Source: RGIG7111 sp036839975
Lineage (GTDB): Bacteria > Bacillota > Clostridia > Peptostreptococcales > Anaerovoracaceae
Length of the DNA: 64,000 nucleotides
Direction: 5' to 3'
NCBI GenBank assembly: GCA_036839975.1
Contig: DAISVU010000002.1
Coordinates: 108,564 to 172,563, forward strand
The notes below the pieces were generated by a model that ran no database searches, was not told the DNA's origin, and was given only the letters and a program-made list of their open reading frames with translations. Made by a program: the position numbers and the translations under genes. Positions 45,262 through 53,942 of this stretch are shown one piece after another; position 1 is the stretch's first letter, and each line of letters opens with the position of its first letter.

Positions 45262-46110
45262 ATGGCAATTAAAAAAGCGGCAGTAATAGGCGCCGGTCAG
45301 ATGGGCGGCGGAATAATCCAGGTATTTGCACAGAGCGGATATGACACTACTGTATGGGTAAGATCCGATTCTTCAGCTGATAAAGCTAAGGCTAAGATGG
45401 AAAAGTATTTCGCAAAGCAGTTAGACAAAGGCAGAATCGACGAGGCTGAAAAAGCTGCAAGCCTTGACAGAATCCACTATGTACAGGACTATGCAGAACT
45501 TAAAGATGTTGATATCATTGTTGAAGCTGCAAGCGAAAACATGGAACTGAAGGCAGATATCTTCAGACAGCTCGATGCTAATTGTAAGCCGGAGTGTATT
45601 CTCGCAACAAACACTTCATCACTGCCTATCACTGAGATAGCTGCAGTAACCAACCGTCCTCAGCAGGTTATAGGCATGCACTTCATGAACCCTGTTCCTG
45701 TAATGAAGCTGGTTGAGATCATTCGCGGACTCGAAACTACGGATGAAGTTTATCAGACAGTAGAAGATATGTCTAAAGATGTTGGCAAGACTCCTGTAGA
45801 AGTAAACGACTTCCCTGGATTTGTAAGTAACCGTGTTCTCCAGATCATGATCAACGAAGCTATCTACTGTCTCTATGAAAGCGTAGCACAGCCGGATGCT
45901 ATCGATACAGTTATGAAGCTTGGAATGAACCATCCAATGGGACCTCTCGCACTGGCAGACCTCATCGGTCTTGACACTGTACTTGCAATCATGAACGTTC
46001 TTTACGAAGGATACAATGATTCTAAGTATCGTCCTTGCCCATTACTTAAGCAGTATGTTGCTTCAGGCAGACTTGGCGTTAAGAGCGGACGCGGTTTCTA
46101 TACTTACTAA
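45262..46110 (+). CDS. hbd: 3-hydroxybutyryl-CoA dehydrogenase
   Basis: NAD(P)-dependent reduction of acetoacetyl-CoA. The 282-residue protein has a Rossmann fold (VIGAGQMGGGI, residues 8-18), the catalytic His in GMHFMNPVPVM and the C-terminal helical domain (NHPMGPLALADLIGLD). Length is typical of the clostridial enzyme. Confidence 0.96.
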   Translation: MAIKKAAVIGAGQMGGGIIQVFAQSGYDTTVWVRSDSSADKAKAKMEKYFAKQLDKGRIDEAEKAASLDRIHYVQDYAELKDVDIIVEAASENMELKADIFRQLDANCKPECILATNTSSLPITEIAAVTNRPQQVIGMHFMNPVPVMKLVEIIRGLETTDEVYQTVEDMSKDVGKTPVEVNDFPGFVSNRVLQIMINEAIYCLYESVAQPDAIDTVMKLGMNHPMGPLALADLIGLDTVLAIMNVLYEGYNDSKYRPCPLLKQYVASGRLGVKSGRGFYTY

Positions 46111-46125
46111 TAAATTGTTAAACTG

Positions 46126-46159
46126 AACAGCCAGGGGTGTATTGCGCCCCTGTGCTGTT
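46126..46159 (+). repeat. Hairpin between hbd and bcd
   Basis: Arms AACAGC-CAGGGG and CCCCTG-T-GCTGTT: 12 bp with one bulged T and a nine-base loop. The T-run after it is only three bases, so it may be a leaky terminator or an mRNA processing/stability element within the operon. Confidence 0.6.
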
Positions 46160-46163
46160 TGAT

Positions 46164-46199
46164 GTATAGACTTTGTGAATCCCTTCACAAAGTCTATAC
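46164..46199 (+). repeat. Perfect 16-bp inverted repeat upstream of bcd
   Basis: Arms GTATAGACTTTGTGAA and its exact complement around TCCC. It is immediately downstream of the first hairpin and 50 bases before bcd, with no T-run. Confidence 0.7.
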
Positions 46200-46250
46200 G
46201 TAAAATCATATTGTAAATCTAAGTAATCAAACACCAAAGAGAGGAGAACT

Positions 46251-47390
46251 ATGTTCGAACTTACTAAAGAACAAGAACTGCTGGTGAAAATGGTTCGCGA
46301 ATACTCCACTAATGAGCTTGAGCCTAGAGCTGATGATGTGGATAAAGAGAGCAAAATCCCGCAGGAAACGTACAAGGAAATGGGCAAGATAGGCCTGCTC
46401 GGTCTTAACGCTCCGGTAGAATACGGTGGAGCTGGTATGGACGACATCTGCAAAGTACTTTCAATAATTGAAGTTACTCGCGCATGTGGCAGTACCGGAG
46501 AATTTTTCGCTGTACAGTTACTCGTTAACTATATAATAGCTACTCACGGTACTGAAGAGCAGAAGAAAAAGTATCTCGCAATGAACGCGGAAGGCAAGAT
46601 CGGCGCATTCGCACTGACAGAGCCTGAAGCAGGTTCAGATGCAGGCGGTCTGCAGATGACTGCAGATAAAGACGGAGACGACTACATTATCAACGGATCT
46701 AAAGTATTTATTTCCAACATGGGCCCTGACGAAGGTGCTTATGCGATCATCTTCGCCCTTACTGATAAGACAAAGGGAAGTCACGGCGGAATCACAGCAT
46801 TCCTCGTAGATCGTGGAACTCCTGGATTCACGCTTGGTAAACTTGAAGACAAGATGGGTATCCGCGGAGCTGCTGTTTCCGAACTCATATTTGAAGACTG
46901 CCGTCTGCCAAAAGAACAGGTGCTCGGCAAAGTAGGCAAGGGAATGCACGTTGCATTTTCAGGACTCGACTCCGGACGTGTCGGAATCGCGGCACAGTCG
47001 ATCGGTTACGGCCAGGCTGCTCTGGACGCTGCAATTGAATATTCTAAACAGCGTGTTCAGTTCAAAAAGCCGATTTCAGCTAACCAGGGTCTGCAGTGGT
47101 ATCTGGCAGAGATGGCTACAAGACTTGAAGCTGCAAAACTTCTCGCTCTTAAGGCAGCTGCAACGATGTCAAAAGGCCAATCTGCAACTATGGAAGCTTC
47201 AATGGCCAAGTACTTCGCAGCAGAAACAGCTAACTGGATAGCAGCCAAAGCAGTTCAGATTCACGGCGGATACGGCTTCATGAAGGATTACGTGGTAGAA
47301 CGTATCTATCGTGATGTCAGAATCGTTACTATTTACGAAGGTTCGTCAGAAGTACAGAAGATCGTTATCAGCAGGGCACTTTTGCAGTAA
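46251..47390 (+). CDS. bcd: Butyryl-CoA dehydrogenase
   Basis: FAD acyl-CoA dehydrogenase reducing crotonyl-CoA to butyryl-CoA. The 379-residue protein has the family's ALTEPEAGSDA, the QIHGGYGF segment, and the catalytic Glu in VRIVTIYEGSSEVQ. Followed by etfB and etfA, which in clostridia form a complex with Bcd that couples the reaction to ferredoxin reduction. GAGAGGAGAAC precedes the ATG. Confidence 0.95.
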   Translation: MFELTKEQELLVKMVREYSTNELEPRADDVDKESKIPQETYKEMGKIGLLGLNAPVEYGGAGMDDICKVLSIIEVTRACGSTGEFFAVQLLVNYIIATHGTEEQKKKYLAMNAEGKIGAFALTEPEAGSDAGGLQMTADKDGDDYIINGSKVFISNMGPDEGAYAIIFALTDKTKGSHGGITAFLVDRGTPGFTLGKLEDKMGIRGAAVSELIFEDCRLPKEQVLGKVGKGMHVAFSGLDSGRVGIAAQSIGYGQAALDAAIEYSKQRVQFKKPISANQGLQWYLAEMATRLEAAKLLALKAAATMSKGQSATMEASMAKYFAAETANWIAAKAVQIHGGYGFMKDYVVERIYRDVRIVTIYEGSSEVQKIVISRALLQ

Positions 47391-47402
47391 AGGAGAATAT
47401 AC

Positions 47403-48203
47403 ATGAAAGCAATTGTTTGTGTAAAACAGGTTCCGGATACATCTGGTGTCGTAGCGGTCAAAGAAGACGGAACCATGGACCGTGCCAAAATGGCTACCAT
47501 CACTAACCATGATGACCTGGCAGCTGTTGAGGCAGCACTGGAATTAAAAGATGAAACTGGTTGTGAAGTAATCGTTGTGTCAATGGGACCTCCGCCAGCA
47601 GAAGGAATGCTTAGAGAACTTCTTGCAATGGGAGCTGACAGAGGCGTACTCGTTTCTGTGCGTGAGTTCGGTGGATCCGACACATATGCAACATCACAGA
47701 TCATAGCAGCAGCAGTTAACAAAGTCGGCGTTGATACTGATGACGTAGTATTCTGCGGACGTCAGGCTATCGACGGAGACACTGCACAGGTAGGACCTCA
47801 GATCGCTGAAAAACTCGATCTGCCTCAGGTTACTTACGCTGCAGATATAAAGAAGGACGGCAACAAGCTTACAGTTAAGCGTTTGCTTGAAGATGGACAC
47901 ATGATGCTCACAGTTGAGACACCTTGCCTGATCACATGTGTACAGGAACTCAACAAGCCTAGATACATGAGTCTGGCCGGCATTAATTCAGCATATAAAA
48001 AGCCTGTGGATATTTTTGACTATGAAGCTTTGAAAGACGAGCCTCTTATCGATCCTGACACTATAGGACTTAAGGGTTCACCTACAAATGTTTACAAGTC
48101 GTTTTCACCACCACCAAAGGGTGGAGCGGTAATGCTGGATGGCTCTGGTGCAGAAACTTGTGCTGAGCTTGCTAACTTACTCAACGAAAAACACGTGATT
48201 TAA
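47403..48203 (+). CDS. etfB: Electron transfer flavoprotein, beta subunit
   Basis: A 266-residue EtfB (MKAIVCVKQVPDTSGVVAVKEDG; CGRQAIDGDTAQVGPQIAE). It starts 12 bases after bcd and ends 15 bases before etfA. In Bcd-Etf complexes EtfB holds the bifurcating FAD; whether this copy bifurcates is inferred from context. Confidence 0.94.
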   Translation: MKAIVCVKQVPDTSGVVAVKEDGTMDRAKMATITNHDDLAAVEAALELKDETGCEVIVVSMGPPPAEGMLRELLAMGADRGVLVSVREFGGSDTYATSQIIAAAVNKVGVDTDDVVFCGRQAIDGDTAQVGPQIAEKLDLPQVTYAADIKKDGNKLTVKRLLEDGHMMLTVETPCLITCVQELNKPRYMSLAGINSAYKKPVDIFDYEALKDEPLIDPDTIGLKGSPTNVYKSFSPPPKGGAVMLDGSGAETCAELANLLNEKHVI

Positions 48204-48218
48204 GAAAGGAGTTAATAC

Positions 48219-49322
48219 ATGGCTTTCGATAGTAAAGATACTGCTGCTTTCAAAGGAGTATGGGTATTCTGTGAACAGCGTAACGGAGAAATCCAGTCAA
48301 TAAGCTATCAGCTGCTGAGCGAAGGCAGAAAACTTGCTAACGATCTGGGAACAGATCTTTGCGGATTGTTGCTTGGTACAGATATCAAAGAAGAAGATAT
48401 CAAAAAGCTTGGAGGTTACGGTGCAGACACCATAATCAACGTAAACCATCCTCTTCTGAAAGATTACACTACAGACGCTTACACAAAAGCGCTTTGTGAT
48501 GTAGTAGAAAATAAAAAACCGGCAATGGTATTGATCGGTGCGACCAACATTGGTCGTGACATGGCACCTCGTTGTGCTGCAAGACTGCATACAGGTCTGA
48601 CTGCAGACTGTACACATCTTGATGTAGATGTTGAAAAGTATAAGGCGTTCCTGAAGAGTGTTTCTACTCTTGACGTTGACAACATGGAATTTGAAGAAAA
48701 TGACAATCTGAAGATGACTCGTCCGGCATTTGGAGGCCATCTCATGGCTACTATCATTTGCCCTCGTTTCCGTCCACAGATGTCGACAGTTCGTCCCGGC
48801 GTTATGGAAATGCAGGCATTCGATCAGGCGGGAGCAGACAAGGTCGCAATCGAAAATTACGATGTGACTATTAATGATTCTGACATCCACGTATCAATCG
48901 ATAGTATTGAAAAAACTGCCAAGAAACTGGTTGACCTCATAGGCGCAGACGTAATCGTTTCTGTAGGTCGTGGTATCGGTAAAGATCCGGATAAAGGTAT
49001 TGCTCTTGCTCAGGAACTGGCAGACCTGCTGGGCGGCGTTGTAGGCGCATCGCGTGCGTGTGTTGACTCAGGATTTATCACTCAGGATCACCAGGTTGGA
49101 CAGACCGGTAAGACTGTACATCCTAGAATCTATGTTGCACTCGGTATCTCCGGCGCTATTCAGCACAAAGCTGGCATGCAGGACAGTGAATGCATCATCG
49201 CAGTAAACAAGAATGCTGACGCTCCAATATTTGACGTAGCTTCTTACGGAATCGTCGGTGACCTCTTTACAGTAACACCGTTACTTACAGAGGCTATCAA
49301 GAATATCCTTGATGCGAAATAG
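48219..49322 (+). CDS. etfA: Electron transfer flavoprotein, alpha subunit
   Basis: A 367-residue EtfA with the C-terminal FAD-binding signature (DLLGGVVGASRACVDSGFI; VGQTGKTVHPRIYVALGISGAIQH by segments). It is somewhat longer than many (about 335), mostly at the N-terminus and in the middle. AAAGGAGTTAATAC precedes the ATG. Partner of EtfB and Bcd. Confidence 0.94.
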   Translation: MAFDSKDTAAFKGVWVFCEQRNGEIQSISYQLLSEGRKLANDLGTDLCGLLLGTDIKEEDIKKLGGYGADTIINVNHPLLKDYTTDAYTKALCDVVENKKPAMVLIGATNIGRDMAPRCAARLHTGLTADCTHLDVDVEKYKAFLKSVSTLDVDNMEFEENDNLKMTRPAFGGHLMATIICPRFRPQMSTVRPGVMEMQAFDQAGADKVAIENYDVTINDSDIHVSIDSIEKTAKKLVDLIGADVIVSVGRGIGKDPDKGIALAQELADLLGGVVGASRACVDSGFITQDHQVGQTGKTVHPRIYVALGISGAIQHKAGMQDSECIIAVNKNADAPIFDVASYGIVGDLFTVTPLLTEAIKNILDAK

Positions 49323-49340
49323 TAATAGGAGGAATAAACT

Positions 49341-50117
49341 ATGGCTATAGTAGAATATAACGTGGAAGGTGCTGTTGGCACTATAACTATCAATCGTCCA
49401 AAAGCGCTGAATGCACTTAATTCGGAAGTGCTTTCGGAGCTTGACAAGATATTCGATAATGTTGACCAGAATTCAGTTCGTTGTCTTATCATCACAGGTT
49501 CAGGGGACAAATCCTTTGTAGCCGGCGCAGATATAGGCGAAATGCACAACCTCGATGGAGAAGGCGGAAAGGCCTTCGGAATCAAAGGTAATGCGGTAAT
49601 GAGAAAAATCGAAACTTTTCCACTTCCGGTAATAGCTGCAATAAACGGATTTGCTCTCGGCGGCGGTAACGAACTCGCAATGAGCTGTGACATTCGTATC
49701 TGTTCAGACAATGCTACTTTTGGACAGCCTGAAACCGGCCTTGGCGTTACACCGGGGTTTGGGGGAACTCAGAGACTGCCCAGACTTATCAACTCGGGCA
49801 TGGCTAAACAGTTGCTGTACACTTCAGCAATATTCAATGCCGACGAAGCTTTCAGACTGGGACTCGTAAATGCAGTTTATCCTCAGGCTGAACTTATGCC
49901 GGCTGCACAGAAAATGGCTGCTAAGATCGCTAAAATGGGACCGATCGCTGTTCGTGACTGTAAGATCCTCGTTAATGAAGGACTTGAGAAGAATATGGAT
50001 GATGCTATCGCATTTGAAGCTGAGATTTTCGGCAGCACATTTGACACTAATGACCAGAAAGAAGGAATGGGCGCATTTGTAGAAAAGAGAAAAGAGAAGA
50101 ACTTCACAAATAGCTGA
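49341..50117 (+). CDS. crt: 3-hydroxybutyryl-CoA dehydratase (crotonase)
   Basis: Enoyl-CoA hydratase family enzyme forming crotonyl-CoA. The 258-residue protein has the oxyanion segments SFVAGADIGEM and NGFALGGGNELAMSCD and the catalytic Glu residues in ATFGQPETGLGVTPGFGGTQ. It is the last gene of the run, in contrast to the crt-first order of Clostridium acetobutylicum. Confidence 0.94.
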   Translation: MAIVEYNVEGAVGTITINRPKALNALNSEVLSELDKIFDNVDQNSVRCLIITGSGDKSFVAGADIGEMHNLDGEGGKAFGIKGNAVMRKIETFPLPVIAAINGFALGGGNELAMSCDIRICSDNATFGQPETGLGVTPGFGGTQRLPRLINSGMAKQLLYTSAIFNADEAFRLGLVNAVYPQAELMPAAQKMAAKIAKMGPIAVRDCKILVNEGLEKNMDDAIAFEAEIFGSTFDTNDQKEGMGAFVEKRKEKNFTNS

Positions 50118-50174
50118 TCCTTGGTAACTTAGAGTAATAACGAGCTCTAAATTCAGGGCTCACGACTAACGTTG

Positions 50175-50224
50175 CAAGTATGAGGATCTTGTGGAAACAC
50201 AGAACCTCATACTTGTTTGTTTTT
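50175..50224 (+). terminator. Terminator of the thl-crt operon
   Basis: Perfect 11-bp arms CAAGTATGAGG/CCTCATACTTG with a 19-base loop, followed by TTTGTTTTT. Confidence 0.88.
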
Positions 50225-50246
50225 AAACAGAAAAATTTATATTTTG

Positions 50247-50268
50247 TTGATTTATTTTATAAAATCAA
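50247..50268. repeat. AT-rich inverted repeat upstream of the CoA-transferase gene
   Basis: Arms TTGATTT/AAATCAA separated by eight bases, 75 bases before the start codon. It could be an operator; no family assignment is possible. Confidence 0.35.
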
Positions 50269-50343
50269 TGCATAAAACGGAAAATATGAGCCAAAAACAT
50301 ATAAATTACAGAATATATATTATGTTAACACAAGGAGGATTAA

Positions 50344-51693
50344 ATGAGCTTTATTGATGAATATAAGAAAAAGCTTACTACTGCTGAAGAAGCTGTAAAA
50401 TGCATCAAAAGCGGTGACTGGGTCGACTATGGCTGGTGTACAGGTACCCCTGTAGAACTCGATATAGCGCTCGCTGCCAGAGCGGAAGAACTTACCGATG
50501 TAAACATCAGAGGCGGTATGGTGCTTCATCCACTTGCTATAGGCGATGTTGAAAATGCGCCTGATCATTTTTCATGGAACAGTTGGCATATGACCGGCGT
50601 AGAGCGTCCGATGCTCGCCAAGGGCATAGGATACTACAACCCGATCAGATATTCGGAAGTTCCAAAGTATTACAGTTCGGGAAGTGCAGGACATGTAGAT
50701 GTTGCCATGATTCAGGTCGCTCCAATGGACAAGTATGGATTTTTCAACTTCGGGCCTAACAACAGCCACCTGTTGGAAATGTGCAAAGTTGCCAAGACTG
50801 TAATCGTTGAAGTAAATGAAAATATGTGTCGGTGCCTTGGCGGATGGGCTGAAGAAGTACCTATCAGCATGGTCGATATGATCGTGGAAGGCAACAATTC
50901 TCCAATGGATGAGATTCCAAGAGCCGGTGAACCTTCAGATATCGACAAAAAGGTTGCGGGCTATATCATGGAAGAGCTTCAGGATGGAAACTGCCTGCAG
51001 CTGGGCATAGGCGGTATGGTAAACGCTGTTGCCAACATGATCTCAAAATCAGACCTTCAGGATCTCAGCGTACATACAGAAATGTTTGTTGACGGATTCA
51101 TCGATCTTGTGGAACAGGGAAAAATCACAGGCAGACGTAAGAATATAGATCCACTCCGTATGACTTACGGATTCGGCGCAGGTACTCAGAAAATGTATGA
51201 CTACCTCGACAACAACCCGCAGTGCATGAGTGCTCCTATAAGCTACGTAAATGACACGGTAGTCATCTCTCAGCTCGACAACTTTATTTCCATAAATAAC
51301 GCTGTTGACTGCGACCTATTCGGTCAAGTCAATGCTGAAACCAACGGATATAAGCATATAGGCGGCGCAGGCGGACAGCTCGACTTCGTACTCGGTGCTT
51401 ACAGATCTAAAAACGGCAAAAGTTTCATATGCATGAGTTCAACATTTATGAATAAGAAGACGGGTAAAGCTGAATCCAGGATACGTCCGAGACTCAAGGA
51501 AGGTTCAATTGTTACAGACACTCGTTCAAACGTTAACTTCATCGTAACTGAATACGGTAAGGTAAACCTCAAGGGGAATGCCACATGGCAGAGAGCTGAA
51601 AAGATGATATCGATAGCAGCTCCTGAATTCCGTGATGACCTGATAAAAGAAGCTGAAATGATGCAAATCTGGAGACGTTCAAATAAACGATAA
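50344..51693 (+). CDS. Butyryl-CoA:acetate CoA-transferase-type enzyme
   Basis: A 449-residue protein of the acetyl-CoA hydrolase/4-hydroxybutyrate CoA-transferase family. HTEMFVDGFIDL contains the likely catalytic Glu, and GGAGGQLDFVLGAYRSKNGK is the family's CoA-binding stretch. Beside a complete butyryl-CoA pathway the natural role is to move CoA from butyryl-CoA to acetate, releasing butyrate. No ptb/buk genes are in the window. 4-hydroxybutyrate or propionate transferase are alternatives. ACAAGGAGGATTAA precedes the ATG. Confidence 0.82.
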   Translation: MSFIDEYKKKLTTAEEAVKCIKSGDWVDYGWCTGTPVELDIALAARAEELTDVNIRGGMVLHPLAIGDVENAPDHFSWNSWHMTGVERPMLAKGIGYYNPIRYSEVPKYYSSGSAGHVDVAMIQVAPMDKYGFFNFGPNNSHLLEMCKVAKTVIVEVNENMCRCLGGWAEEVPISMVDMIVEGNNSPMDEIPRAGEPSDIDKKVAGYIMEELQDGNCLQLGIGGMVNAVANMISKSDLQDLSVHTEMFVDGFIDLVEQGKITGRRKNIDPLRMTYGFGAGTQKMYDYLDNNPQCMSAPISYVNDTVVISQLDNFISINNAVDCDLFGQVNAETNGYKHIGGAGGQLDFVLGAYRSKNGKSFICMSSTFMNKKTGKAESRIRPRLKEGSIVTDTRSNVNFIVTEYGKVNLKGNATWQRAEKMISIAAPEFRDDLIKEAEMMQIWRRSNKR

Positions 51694-51739
51694 ATTATCC
51701 AAGCACTTAAACAAATGTTAAGAAATAGGAGGAACTAAA

Positions 51740-52912
51740 ATGGGTGCACTTAATGGAATTAAAGTACTTGATTTCACAACATTGCTGCCGGGACCATACG
51801 CTACGATGACACTTGCGGATTTAGGCGCTGAAGTGCTTAAAATCAGCAGCAAGGGCAAATATGACCTCGTAACACACTGGCCGCCTGTAATCGACGGTAC
51901 AGATACTACAGGTGCTGCCGCATGGCTCGGCAGAAACAAAAAGACTATACACCTTAACATGAAGAAACCTGCTGCTGTTGAAGCAGTAAAGAAACTCGTT
52001 ATGGAATATGATATAGTCGTAGAACAGTTCCGTCCGGGTGTTATGAGTAAGCTTGGAATAGGATATGACGAGCTCAAGGCAATAAACCCTAAAATAATAT
52101 ATTGTGCAATCACCGGATACGGACAGACCGGACCGATGGCTCTGCGGGCAGGGCACGACATCAATTATATGTCACGATCGGGTATAATATCCGCAGCAGG
52201 CCGCAAGGAAACAGGTCCTGCGCTGTTCAACTTCCAGATTGCCGACGTAGCGGCGGGATCAAAGGATGCTATCATAGGTATTCTTGCCGCTATACGTCAT
52301 AGAGACCAGACAGGCGAAGGCCAGTTTGTAGACGTTTCAATGGAAGATGGTGTTATACCGTTTAATTCAATGGACGGAGCAAGTTTCTTCGCAGGAGCAG
52401 ACGAGCCGAAGAGAGCGGCAGGACTGCTCAATGGCGGCGGTATTTATGATTTTTATGAAACTAAAGACGGACATTTCATGGGCGTCGGTTCATTGGAACC
52501 TAAATTCTTTGCAGATCTCTGCAAGGGAACGGGTCATCCTGACTGGGCTGACGGAAAAATCTTAAAAACTGATCCTGAAACTGCAAAGAAAACATTTATC
52601 GATGATTTCAAATCCAAAACCAGAGATGAGTGGGTAGAAATATTTTCAAAGCTTGATGCGTGCGTTGAACCTGTCTTCACACTTGATGAAGCAGCTAAGG
52701 ACGAACACCACGCCGCTCGCGGCATGTTCCCGGATGTTCCGCTGCCTCAGGCTCAGGGAAAGACTGTAAAACAGCTCGGATGCCCTATCAAACTTTCAGC
52801 AAGCCCTGTAGAATACAAGCATGCCGGTTATCCTGAAGGTTGGGACACCGATGAGATCCTCTCCGGACTCGGATACAGTGCTGATGAGATAGCTGACATG
52901 TCAGAAGGCTGA
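51740..52912 (+). CDS. Family III CoA-transferase fold protein, racemase-like (CaiB/BaiF/AMACR)
   Basis: A 390-residue protein of the CaiB/BaiF family. Residues His139 (AGHDINYMSRSG), Asp169 (FQIADVAAGS) and Glu253 (VGSLEPKFF) match in motif and spacing the His126, Asp156 and Glu241 triad of mycobacterial alpha-methylacyl-CoA racemase. True CoA-transferases need only the Asp. An acyl-CoA racemase is therefore the better guess, although general CoA transfer is not excluded. It follows the CoA-transferase gene by 46 bases (AGGAGGAACTAAA before ATG) and shares its transcript. Confidence 0.75.
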   Translation: MGALNGIKVLDFTTLLPGPYATMTLADLGAEVLKISSKGKYDLVTHWPPVIDGTDTTGAAAWLGRNKKTIHLNMKKPAAVEAVKKLVMEYDIVVEQFRPGVMSKLGIGYDELKAINPKIIYCAITGYGQTGPMALRAGHDINYMSRSGIISAAGRKETGPALFNFQIADVAAGSKDAIIGILAAIRHRDQTGEGQFVDVSMEDGVIPFNSMDGASFFAGADEPKRAAGLLNGGGIYDFYETKDGHFMGVGSLEPKFFADLCKGTGHPDWADGKILKTDPETAKKTFIDDFKSKTRDEWVEIFSKLDACVEPVFTLDEAAKDEHHAARGMFPDVPLPQAQGKTVKQLGCPIKLSASPVEYKHAGYPEGWDTDEILSGLGYSADEIADMSEG

Positions 52913-53006
52913 TCTGCAAATACCTCGTCTGCCCCGACAGAGCAAAGCTTGACCGAAAGGCAGGGTATTGCAGAAGACAGATAAGATATCTCGATCTCAG
53001 ATATTA

Positions 53007-53040
53007 AAAAGCGCCGTTTGAATAATAAAGCGGCGCTTTT
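53007..53040. terminator. Bidirectional terminator between convergent genes
   Basis: Perfect 10-bp arms AAAAGCGCCG/CGGCGCTTTT with a 14-base loop; T-runs on both strands. It serves the racemase-like gene on the plus strand and the nitroreductase gene on the minus strand. Confidence 0.85.
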
Positions 53041-53065
53041 GGATTTATTCTGCTAATTTCAGATA

Positions 53066-53644
53066 TTAAATAATGATATATCGGCCTTCCTTTCTTCTCG
53101 GCGCTTTTGGATTTGCAGCAGGATATCCGAATGTTATAAGTGCAACAAGTTTCCCTTTGTCAGGCGCATAAAGCTCCCGGAACGCGTTCGCTTTTCCTCC
53201 TTCGACAGGGGCGGTGAGCCAACAGCTTCCTATTCCTTTAGCTGCAGCTGACAAAAGCATATTTTCAATTGAAGCTCCTATGCTCTGTATGATAGTTGAT
53301 TCTGACTTTGTGTAATCTTTTTTATGTTGAAATACAAGCATAACAACAGGAGCATTCCCAAGCATTTTTATGAATTTAAGACTTTCTTCAGCAACCTGCG
53401 GATGTTTTTTAAATCTTGTGTGCAGATTGTCTTTAAGATTGTCCGACACGTCCGCCATGATATCATGCACTTTTGCCATTTCATCTCTGCTTTTTATTAC
53501 CACATAGTACCATGGCTGAAAATCAACACCGGAAGGGGCATACATACCGGCATTGATTATGTCCTGAAGATCAGCATCGCTTATGGGCTTTTCTTCATAT
53601 TTTCTTATACTTCTTCTCTTTAAAATTACATCTTGAAAATTCAT
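53066..53644 (-). CDS. Nitroreductase family protein
   Basis: A 192-residue FMN-binding NAD(P)H oxidoreductase-like protein: FMN phosphate site RRSIRKYEEKP, APSGVDFQPWYYVVI, and GIGSCWLTAPVEGG. Substrate not predictable from sequence. No strong ribosome-binding site is seen (AAGATATG before the ATG). The 298 bases between it and the next reverse gene show no gene. Confidence 0.88.
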   Translation of the reverse strand: MNFQDVILKRRSIRKYEEKPISDADLQDIINAGMYAPSGVDFQPWYYVVIKSRDEMAKVHDIMADVSDNLKDNLHTRFKKHPQVAEESLKFIKMLGNAPVVMLVFQHKKDYTKSESTIIQSIGASIENMLLSAAAKGIGSCWLTAPVEGGKANAFRELYAPDKGKLVALITFGYPAANPKAPRRKEGRYIII

Positions 53645-53942
53645 ATCTTTAAACTTGTATCTGCTTAAGCGTCCATAGTCTGAACTTTAGAAAAACTGAT
53701 ACATATTCCTTCCCGTAATCGATAGTTTTATATGCCACAGGAATATAAAACGAGCGGATTAGAAATTATATTAAATCGTATCGATATGCGGTTAATACTG
53801 ATTAAAGACATTATAGCATCAGCTGCAAACGAAATTCAATAAATATACATAAATATTGAAAGATAATTAAGATCGTTAACTTAAAAAACGATGCGAATAC
53901 TTCTTGAGGCATTTATTTATAATTATGCCGTTTAGATCCTGA

